A stretch of DNA of 64,000 nt from Micromussa lordhowensis (taxonomy: Eukaryota > Cnidaria > Anthozoa > Scleractinia > Lobophylliidae), in NCBI GenBank assembly GCA_964020085.1, contig CAXHUQ010000685.1:1-64000 (forward strand), written 5' to 3'. The notes under the pieces were generated by a model that ran no database searches, was not told the origin of the DNA, and saw only the letters and a program-made list of their open reading frames with translations. Made by a program: the position numbers and the translations under genes. Positions 23,535-36,783 of the stretch are shown piece by piece; the first letter of the stretch is position 1; the number at the start of each line of letters is the position of its first letter.

Positions 23535-24769
23535 TTCTTGTGAAGAAATGTCTAACTAAGGTGATATGTTTTATTTAGAGACGGCTGAGACATTTGATAG
23601 ATTCCAGCAATGCACCAAGGAAATGTTTTCCGTTACGTTTAAATCATTTCCTTAAAACCGGTTTGACCTGATCCCAACGAGCTATGTCCGCCATTTTGAA
23701 TCATCAAATCCAACCGGTCTCGAACCCAGTCTGACCGGTTTGACAGTGCACCCTCATTGGTTCTCAGACAAGTCTTTGTTCTTTCTCTATATAAGCGCGA
23801 TATCACCCGGATGGTTGGGCGGTACGTTCACTCCACTACAACACACACATCTCTCTTAAAAACTCATGCAATATTCAATAATAAAACTCTTAAAACAATA
23901 CATGTTTAACAGTATTCTCTCTCTCAATTTCCTTCACATGTACCTACATGGCCTGCATCTGAATGTGAATGCAGGTTCATAATGGGGAGAAAGCGTGCAA
24001 GACTTTCATGCCAAATGGACAGCGAGATCTTTGAGTCCTCAGCTTCTTCCGCTATAGTTTTCCCCTTCTTCTGGCCTCTTCTATAAAATGTTCTCCACAA
24101 TCAAACTAGCAACACCACATTCTATCGCGCGCGCAAGATCGCAACGTTTATTATGACACATTCACTTTAGTCTTCAGAACAAATTCAGGTTTTCCGTTGT
24201 GGCTGGAGTTTCGGCTGTCAACACAGAAAATGTTTTTCGTCACTTGCTGGTTAGCGTTCAGTGCTGTCAGCAATGTCATTGGACACTTTACTAAGAATCG
24301 CTGCGATGAAAGGTAAGGGTAAATAACAAAGATAATACTTTTCTAATGTCGAATGAGGGGGAAAAAAAAAACTATTTGAACTCCGCAAACTGCTTCTCCA
24401 ATGGCAGCGGCTTGTTGTAAAAGTTCCACGACTTTAGTTTTTTGTTAGTATTATCGCAAGAAGAAGCAACTTTCAAGATTTATTTTATTAATATTCTAAA
24501 TTGCGTTTACAAAATATAATGAGACCAGCCGTTATGAGAAGAAAGATCAGTTTGCCTTATCGGTGGACAGTGTAAACAAAAGGGTCGCGTGGCGAGTTGG
24601 CGCGGAACATTTGTTGCTGGTTTTCAGTGCCACGCCATTCAAAATATAAATCAAAACTGTTCAGTAGATGAAGTCCAGAATCTGAGAAAAGAAAGAAGGT
24701 AACTATGGCAAAGACTCTCGCCAAGATCTAGGTCACAGCAATTTTTCTTCTGCAAGATATGCGGAGAAG

Positions 24770-24807
<38 letters not shown>

Positions 24808-25006
24808 CGCCCATCCGGATGGACACCAACATGGCGGCCGGAAACCAACAGAAACATCTTTCACTGAGGTTTGCTACAAAAGGAGAAATTTATCTCTCGA
24901 GGAACTCAAAAACGATTAAAATAATACGAGCCAGAGTAATTGCGAATTAAAGCTCAAATGATTTCGATTAGGACAGTGTAACAATAGGTAGTTGTTCTAA
25001 CTTATG
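23535..25006 (+). repeat. Array unit 17 (zone III)
   Basis: Block partner of unit 14 (TTTTATTTAG, CATTTCC, ACACATTCAC, base A). A private CCAG-to-CTAG change puts a stop after eight residues of the 81-codon frame (about 24729), leaving only an internal ATG at 24759. Confidence 0.97.
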
Positions 25007-26242
25007 TTCTTGTGAAGAAATGTCTCACTAAGGTGATATGTTTTGTTTAGAGACGGCTGAGACATTTGATAGATTCCAGCAATGCACCAAGGAAATGTTT
25101 TCCGTTACGTTTAAATCATCTCCTTAAAACCGGTTTGACCTGATCCCAACAAGCTATGTCCGCCATTTTGAATCATCAAATCCAACCGGTCTCGAACCCA
25201 GTCTGACCGGTTTGACAGTGCACCCTCATTGCTTCTCAGACAAGTCTTTGTTCTTTTTCTATATAAGCGCGATATCACCCGGATGGTTGGGCGGTACGTT
25301 CACTCCACTACAACACACACATCTCTCTTAAAAACTCATGCAATATTCAATAATAAAACTCTTAAAACAATACATGTTTAACAGTATTCTCTCTCTCAAT
25401 TTCCTTCACATGTACCTACATGGCCTGCATCTGAATGTGAATGCAGGTTCATAATGGGGAGAAAGCGTGCAAGACTTTCATGCCAAATGGACAGCGAGAT
25501 CTTTGAGTCCTCGGCTTCTTCCGCTATAGTTTTCCCCTTCTTCTGGCCTCTTCTATAAAATGTTCTCCACAATCAAACTAGCAACACCACATTCTATCGC
25601 GCGCGCAAGATCGCAACGTTTATTATGACACATTCACTTTAGTCTTCAGAACAAATTCAGGTTTTCCGTTGTGGCTGGAGTTTCGGCTGTCAACACAGAA
25701 AATGTTTTTCGTCACTTGCTGGTTAGCGTTCAGTGCTGTCAGCAATGTCATTGGACACTTTACTAAGAATCGCTGCGGTGAAAGGTAAGGGTAAATAACA
25801 AAGATAATACTTTTCTAATGTCGAATGAGGGGGGAAAAAAAAAACTATTTGAACTCCGCAAACTGCTTCTCCAATGGCAGCGGCTTGTTGTAAAAGTTCC
25901 ACGACTTTAGTTTTTTGTTAGTATTATCGCAAGAAGAAGCAACTTTCAAGATTTATTTTATTAATATTCTAAATTGCGTTTACAAAATATAATGAGACCA
26001 GCCGTTATGAGAAGAAAGATCAGTTTGCCTTATCGGTGGACAGTGTAAACAAAAGGGTCGCGTGGCGAGTTGGCGCGGAACATTTGTTGCTGGTTTTCAG
26101 TGCCACGCCATTCAAAATATAAATCAAAACTGTTCAGTAGATGAAGTCCAGAATCTGTGAAAAGAAAGAAGGTAACTATGGCAAAGACTCTCGCCAAGAT
26201 CCAGGTCACAGCAATTTTTCTTCTGCAAGATATGCGGAGAAG

Positions 26243-26280
<38 letters not shown>

Positions 26281-26479
26281 CGCCCATCCGGATGGACACC
26301 AACATGGCGGCCGGAAACCAACAGAAACATCTTTCACTGAGGTTTGCTACAAAAGGAGAAATTTATCTCTCGAGGAACTCAAAAACGATTAAAATAATAC
26401 GAGCCAGAGTAATTGCGAATTAAAGCTCAAATGATTTCGATTAGGACAGTGTAACAATAGGTAGTTGTTCTAACTTATG
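25007..26479 (+). repeat. Array unit 18 (zone III)
   Basis: The front resembles unit 15 (CATTGCTTC, TTTTTCTATATAAG). The back has ACACAG, GTAAGG and TGGCAG. Private variants are GTCTCACTAAGG, CCTCGGC, CTGCGGTG (Asp-to-Gly at peptide residue 26) and AATCTGTG. The last removes an in-frame stop upstream of the 81-codon frame. Confidence 0.97.
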
Positions 26480-27714
26480 TTCTTGTGAAGAAATGTCTAA
26501 CTAAGGTGATATGTTTTGTTTAGAGACGGCTGAGACATTTGATAGATTCCAGCAATGCACCAAGGAAATGTTTTCCGTTACGTTTAAATCATCTCCTTAA
26601 AACCGGTTTGACCTGATCCCAACGAGCTATGTCCGCCATTTTGAATCATCAAATCCAACCGGTCTCGAACCCAGTCTGACCGGTTTGACAGTGCACCCTC
26701 ATTGCTTCTCAGACAAGTCTTTGTTCTTTTTCTATATAAGCGCGATATCACCCGGATGGTTGGGCGGTACGTTCACTCCACTACAACACACACATCTCTC
26801 TTAAAAACTCATGCAATATTCAATAATAAAACTCTTAAAACAATACATGTTTAACAGTATTCTCTCTCTCAATTTCCTTCACATGTACCTACATGGCCTG
26901 CATCTGAATGTGAATGCAGGTTCATAATGGGGAGAAAGCGTGCAAGACTTTCATGCCAAATGGACAGCGACATCTTTGAGTCCTCAGCTTCTTCCGCTAT
27001 AGTTTTCCCCTTCTTCTGGCCTCTTCTATAAAATGTTCTCCACAATCAAACTAGCAACACCACATTCTATCGCGCGCGCAAGATCGCAACGTTTATTATG
27101 ACACAGTCACTTTAGTCTTCAGAACAAATTCAGGTTTTCCGTTGTGGCTGGAGTTTCGGCTGTCAACACAAAAAATGTTTTTCGTCACTTGCTGGTTAGC
27201 GTTTAGTGCTGTCAGCAATGTCATTGGACACTTTACTAAGAATCGCTGCGATGAAAGGTCAGGGTAAATAACAAAGATAATACTTTTCTAATGTCGAATG
27301 AGGGGAAAAAAAAAAACTATTTGAACTCCGCAAACTGCTTCTCCAATGGCTGCGGCTTGTTGTAAAAGTTCCACGACTTTAGTTTTTTGTTAGTATTATC
27401 GCAAGAAGAAGCAACTTTCAAGATTTATTTTATTAATATTCTAAACTGCGTTTACAAAATATAATGAGACCAGCCGTTATGAGAAGAAAGATCAGTTTGC
27501 CTTATCGGTGGACAGTGTAAACAAAAGGGTCGCGTGGCGAGTTGGCGCGGAACATTTGTTGCTGGTTTTCAGTGCCACGCCATTCAAAATATAAATCAAA
27601 ACTGTTCAGTAGATGAAGTCCAGAATCTGAGAAAAGAAAGAAGGTAACTATGGCAAAGACTCTCGCCAAGATCCAGGTCACAGCAATTTTTCTTCTGCAA
27701 GATATGCGGAGAAG

Positions 27715-27752
<38 letters not shown>

Positions 27753-27951
27753 CGCCCATCCGGATGGACACCAACATGGCGGCCGGAAACCAACAGAAAC
27801 ATCTTTCACTGAGGTTTGCTACAAAAGGAGAAATTTATCTCTCGAGGAACTCAAAAACGATTAAAATAATACGAGCCAGAGTAATTGCGAATTAAAGCTC
27901 AAATGATTTCGATTAGGACAGTGTAACAATAGGTAGTTGTTCTAACTTATG
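26480..27951 (+). repeat. Array unit 19 (zone III, splice-signal-poor type)
   Basis: Has ATTGC, GCGACATC, CAGTCAC, ACACAAAAAATG, GCGTTTAG, GGTCAGGG, TGGCTGCGG and AAACTGCG. It starts the alternating two-unit pattern. Confidence 0.97.
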
Positions 27952-29186
27952 TTCTTGTGAAGAAATGTCTAACTAAGGTGATATGTTTTGTTTAGAGACG
28001 GCTGAGACATTTGATAGATTCCAGCAATGCACCAAGGAAATGTTTTCCGTTACGTTTAAATCATCTCCTTAAAACCGGTTTGACCTGATCCCAACGAGCT
28101 ATGTCCGCCATTTTGAATCATCAAATCCAACCGGTCTCGAACCCAGTCTGACCGGTTTGACAGTGCACCCTCATTGCTTCTCAGACAAGTCTTTGTTCTT
28201 TTTCTATATAAGCGCGATATCACCCGGATGGTTGGGCGGTACGTTCACTCCACTACAACACACACATCTCTCTTAAAAACTCATGCAATATTCAATAATA
28301 AAACTCTTAAAACAATACATGTTTAACAGTATTCTCTCTCTCAATTTCCTTCACATGTACCTACATGGCCTGCATCTGAATGTGAATGCAGGTTCATAAT
28401 GGGGAGAAAGCGTGCAAGACTTTCATGCCAAATGGACAGCGACATCTTTGAGTCCTCAGCTTCTTCCGCTATAGTTTTCCCCTTCTTCTGGCCTCTTCTA
28501 TAAAATGTTCTCCACAATCAAACTAGCAACACCACATTCTATCGCGCGCGCAAGATCGCAACGTTTATTATGACACATTCACTTTAGTCTTCAGAACAAA
28601 TTCAGGTTTTCCGTTGTGGCTGGAGTTTCGGCTGTCAACACAGAAAATGTTTTTCGTCACTTGCTGGTTAGCGTTCAGTGCTGTCAGCAATGTCATTGGA
28701 CACTTTACTAAGAATCGCTGCGATGAAAGGTAAGGGTAAATAACAAAGATAATACTTTTCTAATGTCGAATGAGGGGGAAAAAAAAAACTATTTGAACTC
28801 CGCAAACTGCTTCTCCAATGGCAGCGGCTTGTTGTAAAAGTTCCACGACTTTAGTTTTTTGTTAGTATTATCGCAAGAAGAAGCAACTTTCAAGATTTAT
28901 TTTATTAATATTCTAAATTGCGTTTACAAAATATAATGAGACCAGCCGTTATGAGAAGAAAGATCAGTTTGCCTTATCGGTGGACAGTGTAAACAAAAGG
29001 GTCGCGTGGCGAGTTGGCGCGGAACATTTGTTGCTGGTTTTCAGTGCCACGCCATTCAAAATATAAATCAAAACTGTTCAGTAGATGAAGTCCAGAATCT
29101 GAGAAAAGAAAGAAGGTAACTATGGCAAAGACTCTCGCCAAGATCCAGGTCACAGCAATTTTTCTTCTGCAAGATATGCGGAGAAG

Positions 29187-29224
<38 letters not shown>

Positions 29225-29423
29225 CGCCCATCCGGATGGACACCAACATGGCGGCCGGAAACCAACAGAAACATCTTTCACTGAGGTTTGCTACAAAAGG
29301 AGAAATTTATCTCTCGAGGAACTCAAAAACGATTAAAATAATACGAGCCAGAGTAATTGCGAATTAAAGCTCAAATGATTTCGATTAGGACAGTGTAACA
29401 ATAGGTAGTTGTTCTAACTTATG
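27952..29423 (+). repeat. Array unit 20 (zone III, splice-signal-intact type)
   Basis: Has ATTGC, GCGACATC, CATTCAC, ACACAG, GCGTTCAG, GGTAAGGG, TGGCAG and AAATTGCG. Confidence 0.97.
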
Positions 29424-30658
29424 TTCTTGTGAAGAAATGTCTAACTAAGGTGATATGTTTTGTTTAGAGACGGCTGAGACATTTGATAGATTCCAGCAAT
29501 GCACCAAGGAAATGTTTTCCGTTACGTTTAAATCATCTCCTTAAAACCGGTTTGACCTGATCCCAACGAGCTATGTCCGCCATTTTGAATCATCAAATCC
29601 AACCGGTCTCGAACCCAGTCTGACCGGTTTGACAGTGCACCCTCATTGCTTCTCAGACAAGTCTTTGTTCTTTTTCTATATAAGCGCGATATCACCCGGA
29701 TGGTTGGGCGGTACGTTCACTCCACTACAACACACACATCTCTCTTAAAAACTCATGCAATATTCAATAATAAAACTCTTAAAACAATACATGTTTAACA
29801 GTATTCTCTCTCTCAATTTCCTTCACATGTACCTACATGGCCTGCATCTGAATGTGAATGCAGGTTCATAATGGGGAGAAAGCGTGCAAGACTTTCATGC
29901 CAAATGGACAGCGACATCTTTGAGTCCTCAGCTTCTTCCGCTATAGTTTTCCCCTTCTTCTGGCCTCTTCTATAAAATGTTCTCCACAATCAAACTAGCA
30001 ACACCACATTCTATCGCGCGCGCAAGATCGCAACGTTTATTATGACACAGTCACTTTAGTCTTCAGAACAAATTCAGGTTTTCCGTTGTGGCTGGAGTTT
30101 CGGCTGTCAACACAAAAAATGTTTTTCGTCACTTGCTGGTTAGCGTTTAGTGCTGTCAGCAATGTCATTGGACACTTTACTAAGAATCGCTGCGATGAAA
30201 GGTCAGGGTAAATAACAAAGATAATACTTTTCTAATGTCGAATGAGGGGAAAAAAAAAAACTATTTGAACTCCGCAAACTGCTTCTCCAATGGCTGCGGC
30301 TTGTTGTAAAAGTTCCACGACTTTAGTTTTTTGTTAGTATTATCGCAAGAAGAAGCAACTTTCAAGATTTATTTTATTAATATTCTAAACTGCGTTTACA
30401 AAATATAATGAGACCAGCCGTTATGAGAAGAAAGATCAGTTTGCCTTATCGGTGGACAGTGTAAACAAAAGGGTCGCGTGGCGAGTTGGCGCGGAACATT
30501 TGTTGCTGGTTTTCAGTGCCACGCCATTCAAAATATAAATCAAAACTGTTCAGTAGATGAAGTCCAGAATCTGAGAAAAGAAAGAAGGTAACTATGGCAA
30601 AGACTCTCGCCAAGATCCAGGTCACAGCAATTTTTCTTCTGCAAGATATGCGGAGAAG

Positions 30659-30696
<38 letters not shown>

Positions 30697-30895
30697 CGCC
30701 CATCCGGATGGACACCAACATGGCGGCCGGAAACCAACAGAAACATCTTTCACTGAGGTTTGCTACAAAAGGAGAAATTTATCTCTCGAGGAACTCAAAA
30801 ACGATTAAAATAATACGAGCCAGAGTAATTGCGAATTAAAGCTCAAATGATTTCGATTAGGACAGTGTAACAATAGGTAGTTGTTCTAACTTATG
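29424..30895 (+). repeat. Array unit 21 (zone III, splice-signal-poor type)
   Basis: Same diagnostic state as unit 19: ACACAAAAAATG, GGTCAGGG, TGGCTGCGG and AAACTGCG. Confidence 0.97.
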
Positions 30896-32130
30896 TTCTT
30901 GTGAAGAAATGTCTAACTAAGGTGATATGTTTTGTTTAGAGACGGCTGAGACATTTGATAGATTCCAGCAATGCACCAAGGAAATGTTTTCCGTTACGTT
31001 TAAATCATCTCCTTAAAACCGGTTTGACCTGATCCCAACGAGCTATGTCCGCCATTTTGAATCATCAAATCCAACCGGTCTCGAACCCTGTCTGACCGGT
31101 TTGACAGTGCACCCTCATTGCTTCTCAGACAAGTCTTTGTTCTTTTTCTATATAAGCGCGATATCACCCGGATGGTTGGGCGGTACGTTCACTCCACTAC
31201 AACACACACATCTCTCTTAAAAACTCATGCAATATTCAATAATAAAACTCTTAAAACAATACATGTTTAACAGTATTCTCTCTCTCAATTTCCTTCACAT
31301 GTACCTACATGGCCTGCATCTGAATGTGAATGCAGGTTCATAATGGGGAGAAAGCGTGCAAGACTTTCATGCCAAATGGACAGCGAGATCTTTGAGTCCT
31401 CAGCTTCTTCCGCTATAGTTTTCCCCTTCTTCTGGCCTCTTCTATAAAATGTTCTCCACAATCAAACTAGCAACACCACATTCTATCGCGCGCGCAAGAT
31501 CGCAACGTTTATTATGACACATTCACTTTAGTCTTCAGAACAAATTCAGGTTTTCCGTTGTGGCTGGAGTTTCGGCTGTCAACACAGAAAATGTTTTTCG
31601 TCACTTGCTGGTTAGCGTTCAGTGCTGTCAGCAATGTCATTGGACACTTTACTAAGAATCGCTGCGATGAAAGGTAAGGGTAAATAACAAAGATAATACT
31701 TTTCTAATGTCGAATGAGGGGGAAAAAAAAAACTATTTGAACTCCGCAAACTGCTTCTCCAATGGCAGCGGCTTGTTGTAAAAGTTCCACGACTTTAGTT
31801 TTTTGTTAGTATTATCGCAAGAAGAAGCAACTTTCAAGATTTATTTTATTAATATTCTAAATTGCGTTTACAAAATATAATGAGACCAGCCGTTATGAGA
31901 AGAAAGATCAGTTTGCCTTATCGGTGGACAGTGTAAACAAAAGGGTCGCGTGGCGAGTTGGCGCGGAACATTTGTTGCTGGTTTTCAGTGCCACGCCATT
32001 CAAAATATAAATCAAAACTGTTCAGTAGATGAAGTCCAGAATCTGAGAAAAGAAAGAAGGTAACTATGGCAAAGACTCTCGCCAAGATCCAGGTCACAGC
32101 AATTTTTCTTCTGCAAGATATGCGGAGAAG

Positions 32131-32168
<38 letters not shown>

Positions 32169-32367
32169 CGCCCATCCGGATGGACACCAACATGGCGGCC
32201 GGAAACCAACAGAAACATCTTTCACTGAGGTTTGCTACAAAAGGAGAAATTTATCTCTCGAGGAACTCAAAAACGATTAAAATAATACGAGCCAGAGTAA
32301 TTGCGAATTAAAGCTCAAATGATTTCGATTAGGACAGTGTAACAATAGGTAGTTGTTCTAACTTATG
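30896..32367 (+). repeat. Array unit 22 (zone III, splice-signal-intact type)
   Basis: As unit 20 but with ACCCTGTC (shared with unit 24) and GCGAGATC. Confidence 0.97.
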
Positions 32368-33602
32368 TTCTTGTGAAGAAATGTCTAACTAAGGTGATAT
32401 GTTTTGTTTAGAGACGGCTGAGACATTTGATAGATTCCAGCAATGCACCAAGGAAATGTTTTCCGTTACGTTTAAATCATCTCCTTAAAACCGGTTTGAC
32501 CTGATCCCAACGAGCTATGTCCGCCATTTTGAATCATCAAATCCAACCGGTCTCGAACCCAGTCTGACCGGTTTGACAGTGCACCCTCATTGCTTCTCAG
32601 ACAAGTCTTTGTTCTTTTTCTATATAAGCGCGATATCACCCGGATGGTTGGGCGGTACGTTCACTCCACTACAACACACACATCTCTCTTAAAAACTCAT
32701 GCAATATTCAATAATAAAACTCTTAAAACAATACATGTTTAACAGTATTCTCTCTCTCAATTTCCTTCACATGTACCTACATGGCCTGCATCTGAATGTG
32801 AATGCAGGTTCATAATGGGGAGAAAGCGTGCAAGACTTTCATGCCAAATGGACAGCGACATCTTTGAGTCCTCAGCTTCTTCCGCTATAGTTTTCCCCTT
32901 CTTCTGGCCTCTTCTATAAAATGTTCTCCACAATCAAACTAGCAACACCACATTCTATCGCGCGCGCAAGATCGCAACGTTTATTATGACACAGTCACTT
33001 TAGTCTTCAGAACAAATTCAGGTTTTCCGTTGTGGCTGGAGTTTCGGCTGTCAACACAAAAAATGTTTTTCGTCACTTGCTGGTTAGCGTTTAGTGCTGT
33101 CAGCAATGTCATTGGACACTTTACTAAGAATCGCTGCGATGAAAGGTAAGGGTAAATAACAAAGATAATACTTTTCTAATGTCGAATGAGGGGAAAAAAA
33201 AAAACTATTTGAACTCCGCAAACTGCTTCTCCAATGGCTGCGGCTTGTTGTAAAAGTTCCACGACTTTAGTTTTTTGTTAGTATTATCGCAAGAAGAAGC
33301 AACTTTCAAGATTTATTTTATTAATATTCTAAACTGCGTTTACAAAATATAATGAGACCAGCCGTTATGAGAAGAAAGATCAGTTTGCCTTATCGGTGGA
33401 CAGTGTAAACAAAAGGGTCGCGTGGCGAGTTGGCGCGGAACATTTGTTGCTGGTTTTCAGTGCCACGCCATTCAAAATATAAATCAAAACTGTTCAGTAG
33501 ATGAAGTCCAGAATCTGAGAAAAGAAAGAAGGTAACTATGGCAAAGACTCTCGCCAAGATCCAGGTCACAGCAATTTTTCTTCTGCAAGATATGCGGAGA
33601 AG

Positions 33603-33640
<38 letters not shown>

Positions 33641-33839
33641 CGCCCATCCGGATGGACACCAACATGGCGGCCGGAAACCAACAGAAACATCTTTCACTGA
33701 GGTTTGCTACAAAAGGAGAAATTTATCTCTCGAGGAACTCAAAAACGATTAAAATAATACGAGCCAGAGTAATTGCGAATTAAAGCTCAAATGATTTCGA
33801 TTAGGACAGTGTAACAATAGGTAGTTGTTCTAACTTATG
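32368..33839 (+). repeat. Array unit 23 (zone III, splice-signal-poor type, donor intact)
   Basis: Has ACACAAAAAATG and TGGCTGCGG like unit 21 but keeps GGTAAGGG. It is the only unit of this type with the consensus donor. Confidence 0.97.
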
Positions 33840-35074
33840 TTCTTGTGAAGAAATGTCTAACTAAGGTGATATGTTTTGTTTAGAGACGGCTGAGACATTT
33901 GATAGATTCCAGCAATGCACCAAGGAAATGTTTTCCGTTACGTTTAAATCATCTCCTTAAAACCGGTTTGACCTGATCCCAACGAGCTATGTCCGCCATT
34001 TTGAATCATCAAATCCAACCGGTCTCGAACCCTGTCTGACCGGTTTGACAGTGCACCCTCATTGCTTCTCAGACAAGTCTTTGTTCTTTTTCTATATAAG
34101 CGCGATATCACCCGGATGGTTGGGCGGTACGTTCACTCCACTACAACACACACATCTCTCTTAAAAACTCATGCAATATTCAATAATAAAACTCTTAAAA
34201 CAATACATGTTTAACAGTATTCTCTCTCTCAATTTCCTTCACATGTACCTACATGGCCTGCATCTGAATGTGAATGCAGGTTCATAATGGGGAGAAAGCG
34301 TGCAAGACTTTCATGCCAAATGGACAGCGACATCTTTGAGTCCTCAGCTTCTTCCGCTATAGTTTTCCCCTTCTTCTGGCCTCTTCTATAAAATGTTCTC
34401 CACAATCAAACTAGCAACACCACATTCTATCGCGCGCGCAAGATCGCAACGTTTATTATGACACAGTCACTTTAGTCTTCAGAACAAATTCAGGTTTTCC
34501 GTTGTGGCTGGAGTTTCGGCTGTCAACACAAAAAATGTTTTTCGTCACTTGCTGGTTAGCGTTTAGTGCTGTCAGCAATGTCATTGGACACTTTACTAAG
34601 AATCGCTGCGATGAAAGGTCAGGGTAAATAACAAAGATAATACTTTTCTAATGTCGAATGAGGGGAAAAAAAAAAACTATTTGAACTCCGCAAACTGCTT
34701 CTCCAATGGCTGCGGCTTGTTGTAAAAGTTCCACGACTTTAGTTTTTTGTTAGTATTATCGCAAGAAGAAGCAACTTTCAAGATTTATTTTATTAATATT
34801 CTAAACTGCGTTTACAAAATATAATGAGACCAGCCGTTATGAGAAGAAAGATCAGTTTGCCTTATCGGTGGACAGTGTAAACAAAAGGGTCGCGTGGCGA
34901 GTTGGCGCGGAACATTTGTTGCTGGTTTTCAGTGCCACGCCATTCAAAATATAAATCAAAACTGTTCAGTAGATGAAGTCCAGAATCTGAGAAAAGAAAG
35001 AAGGTAACTATGGCAAAGACTCTCGCCAAGATCCAGGTCACAGCAATTTTTCTTCTGCAAGATATGCGGAGAAG

Positions 35075-35112
<38 letters not shown>

Positions 35113-35311
35113 CGCCCCTCCGGATGGGCACCAACATGGCGGCCGGAAACCAACAGAAACATCTTTCACTGAGGTTTGCTACAAAACGAGAAATTTATCT
35201 CTCGAGGAACTCAAAAACGATTAAAATAATGCGAGCCAGAGTAATTGCGAATTAAAGCTCAAATGATTTCGATTAGGACAGTGTAACAATAGGTAGTTGT
35301 TCTAACTTATG
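33840..35311 (+). repeat. Array unit 24 (zone III/IV transition)
   Basis: Front as unit 22 (ACCCTGTC), middle as unit 21 (GGTCAGGG, TGGCTG). The tail has the private CGCCCCTCC and the changes AAACGAG and AATAATGCG, both seen again in unit 26. Palindrome base G. Confidence 0.97.
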
Positions 35312-36546
35312 TTCTTGTGAAGAAATGTCTAACTAAGGTGATATGTTTTGTTTAAAGACGGCTGAGACATTTGACAGATTCCAGCAATGCACCAAGGAAA
35401 TGTTTTCCGTTACGTTTAAATCATCTCCTTAAAACCGGTTTGACCTGATCCCAACGAGCTATGTCCGCCATTTTGAATCATCAAATCTAACCGGTCTCGA
35501 ACCCAGTCTGACCGGTTTGACAGTGCACCCTCATTGGTTCTCAGACAAGTCTTTGTTCTTTCTCTATATAAGCGCGATATCACCCGGATGGTTGGGCGGT
35601 ACGTTCACTCCACTACAACACACACATCTCTCTTAAAAACTCATGCAATATTCAATAATAAAACTCTTAAAACAATACATGTTTAACAGTATTCTCTCTC
35701 TCAATTTCCTTCACATGTACCTACATGGCCTGCATCTGAATGTGAATGCAGGTTCATAATGGGGAGAAAGCGTGCAAGACTTTCATGCCAAATGGACAGC
35801 GACATCTTTGAGTCCTCAGCTTCTTCCGCTATAGTTTTCCCCTTCTTCTGGCCTCTTCTATAAAATGTTCTCCACAATCAAACTAGCAACACCACATTCT
35901 ATCGCGCGCGCAAGATCGCAACGTTTATTATGACACATTCACTTTAGTCTTCAGAACAAATTCAGGTTTTCCGTTGTGGCTGGAGTTTCGGCTGTCAACA
36001 CAGAAAATGTTTTTCGTCACTTGCTGGTTAGCGTTCAGTGCTGTCAGCAATGTCATTGGACACTTTACTAAGAATCGCTGCGATGAAAGGTAAGGGTAAA
36101 TAACAAAGATAATACTTTTCTAATGTCGAATGACGGGGAAAAAAAAAACTATTTGAACTCCGCAAACTGCTTCTCCAATGGCAGCGGCTTGTTGTAAAAG
36201 TTCCACGACTTTAGTTTTTTGTTAGTATTATCGCAAGAAGAAGCAACTTTCAAGATTTATTTTATTAATATTCTAAATTGCGTTTACAAAATATAATGAG
36301 ACCAGCCGTTATGAGAAGAAAGATCAGTTTGCCTTATCGGTGGACAGTGTAAACAAAAGGGTCGCGTGGCGAGTTGGCGCGGAACATTTGTTGCTGGTTT
36401 TCAGTGCCACGCCATTCAAAATATAAATCAAAACTGTTCAGTAGATGAAGTCCAGAATCTGAGAAAAGAAAGAAGGTAACTATGGCAAAGACTCTCGCCA
36501 AGATCCAGGTCACAGCAATTTTTCTTCTGCAAGATATGCGGAGAAG

Positions 36547-36584
<38 letters not shown>

Positions 36585-36783
36585 CGCCCATCCGGATGGA
36601 CACCAACATGGCGGCCGGAAACCAACAGAAACATCTTTCACTGAGGTTTGCTACAAAAGGAGAAATTTATCTCTCGAGGAACTCAAAAACGATTAAAATA
36701 ATACGAGCCAGAGTAATTGCGAATTAAAGCTCAAATGATTTCGATTAGGACAGTGTAACAATATGTAGTTGTTCTAACTTATG
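35312..36783 (+). repeat. Array unit 25 (zone IV)
   Basis: First unit back to TTTAAAGACGG, with GACAGATT, AAATCTAACC and restored ATTGG and TCTCTATATAAG. ACACATTCAC. Private variants are TGACGGGG and AATATGTAG. Palindrome base A. Confidence 0.97.
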
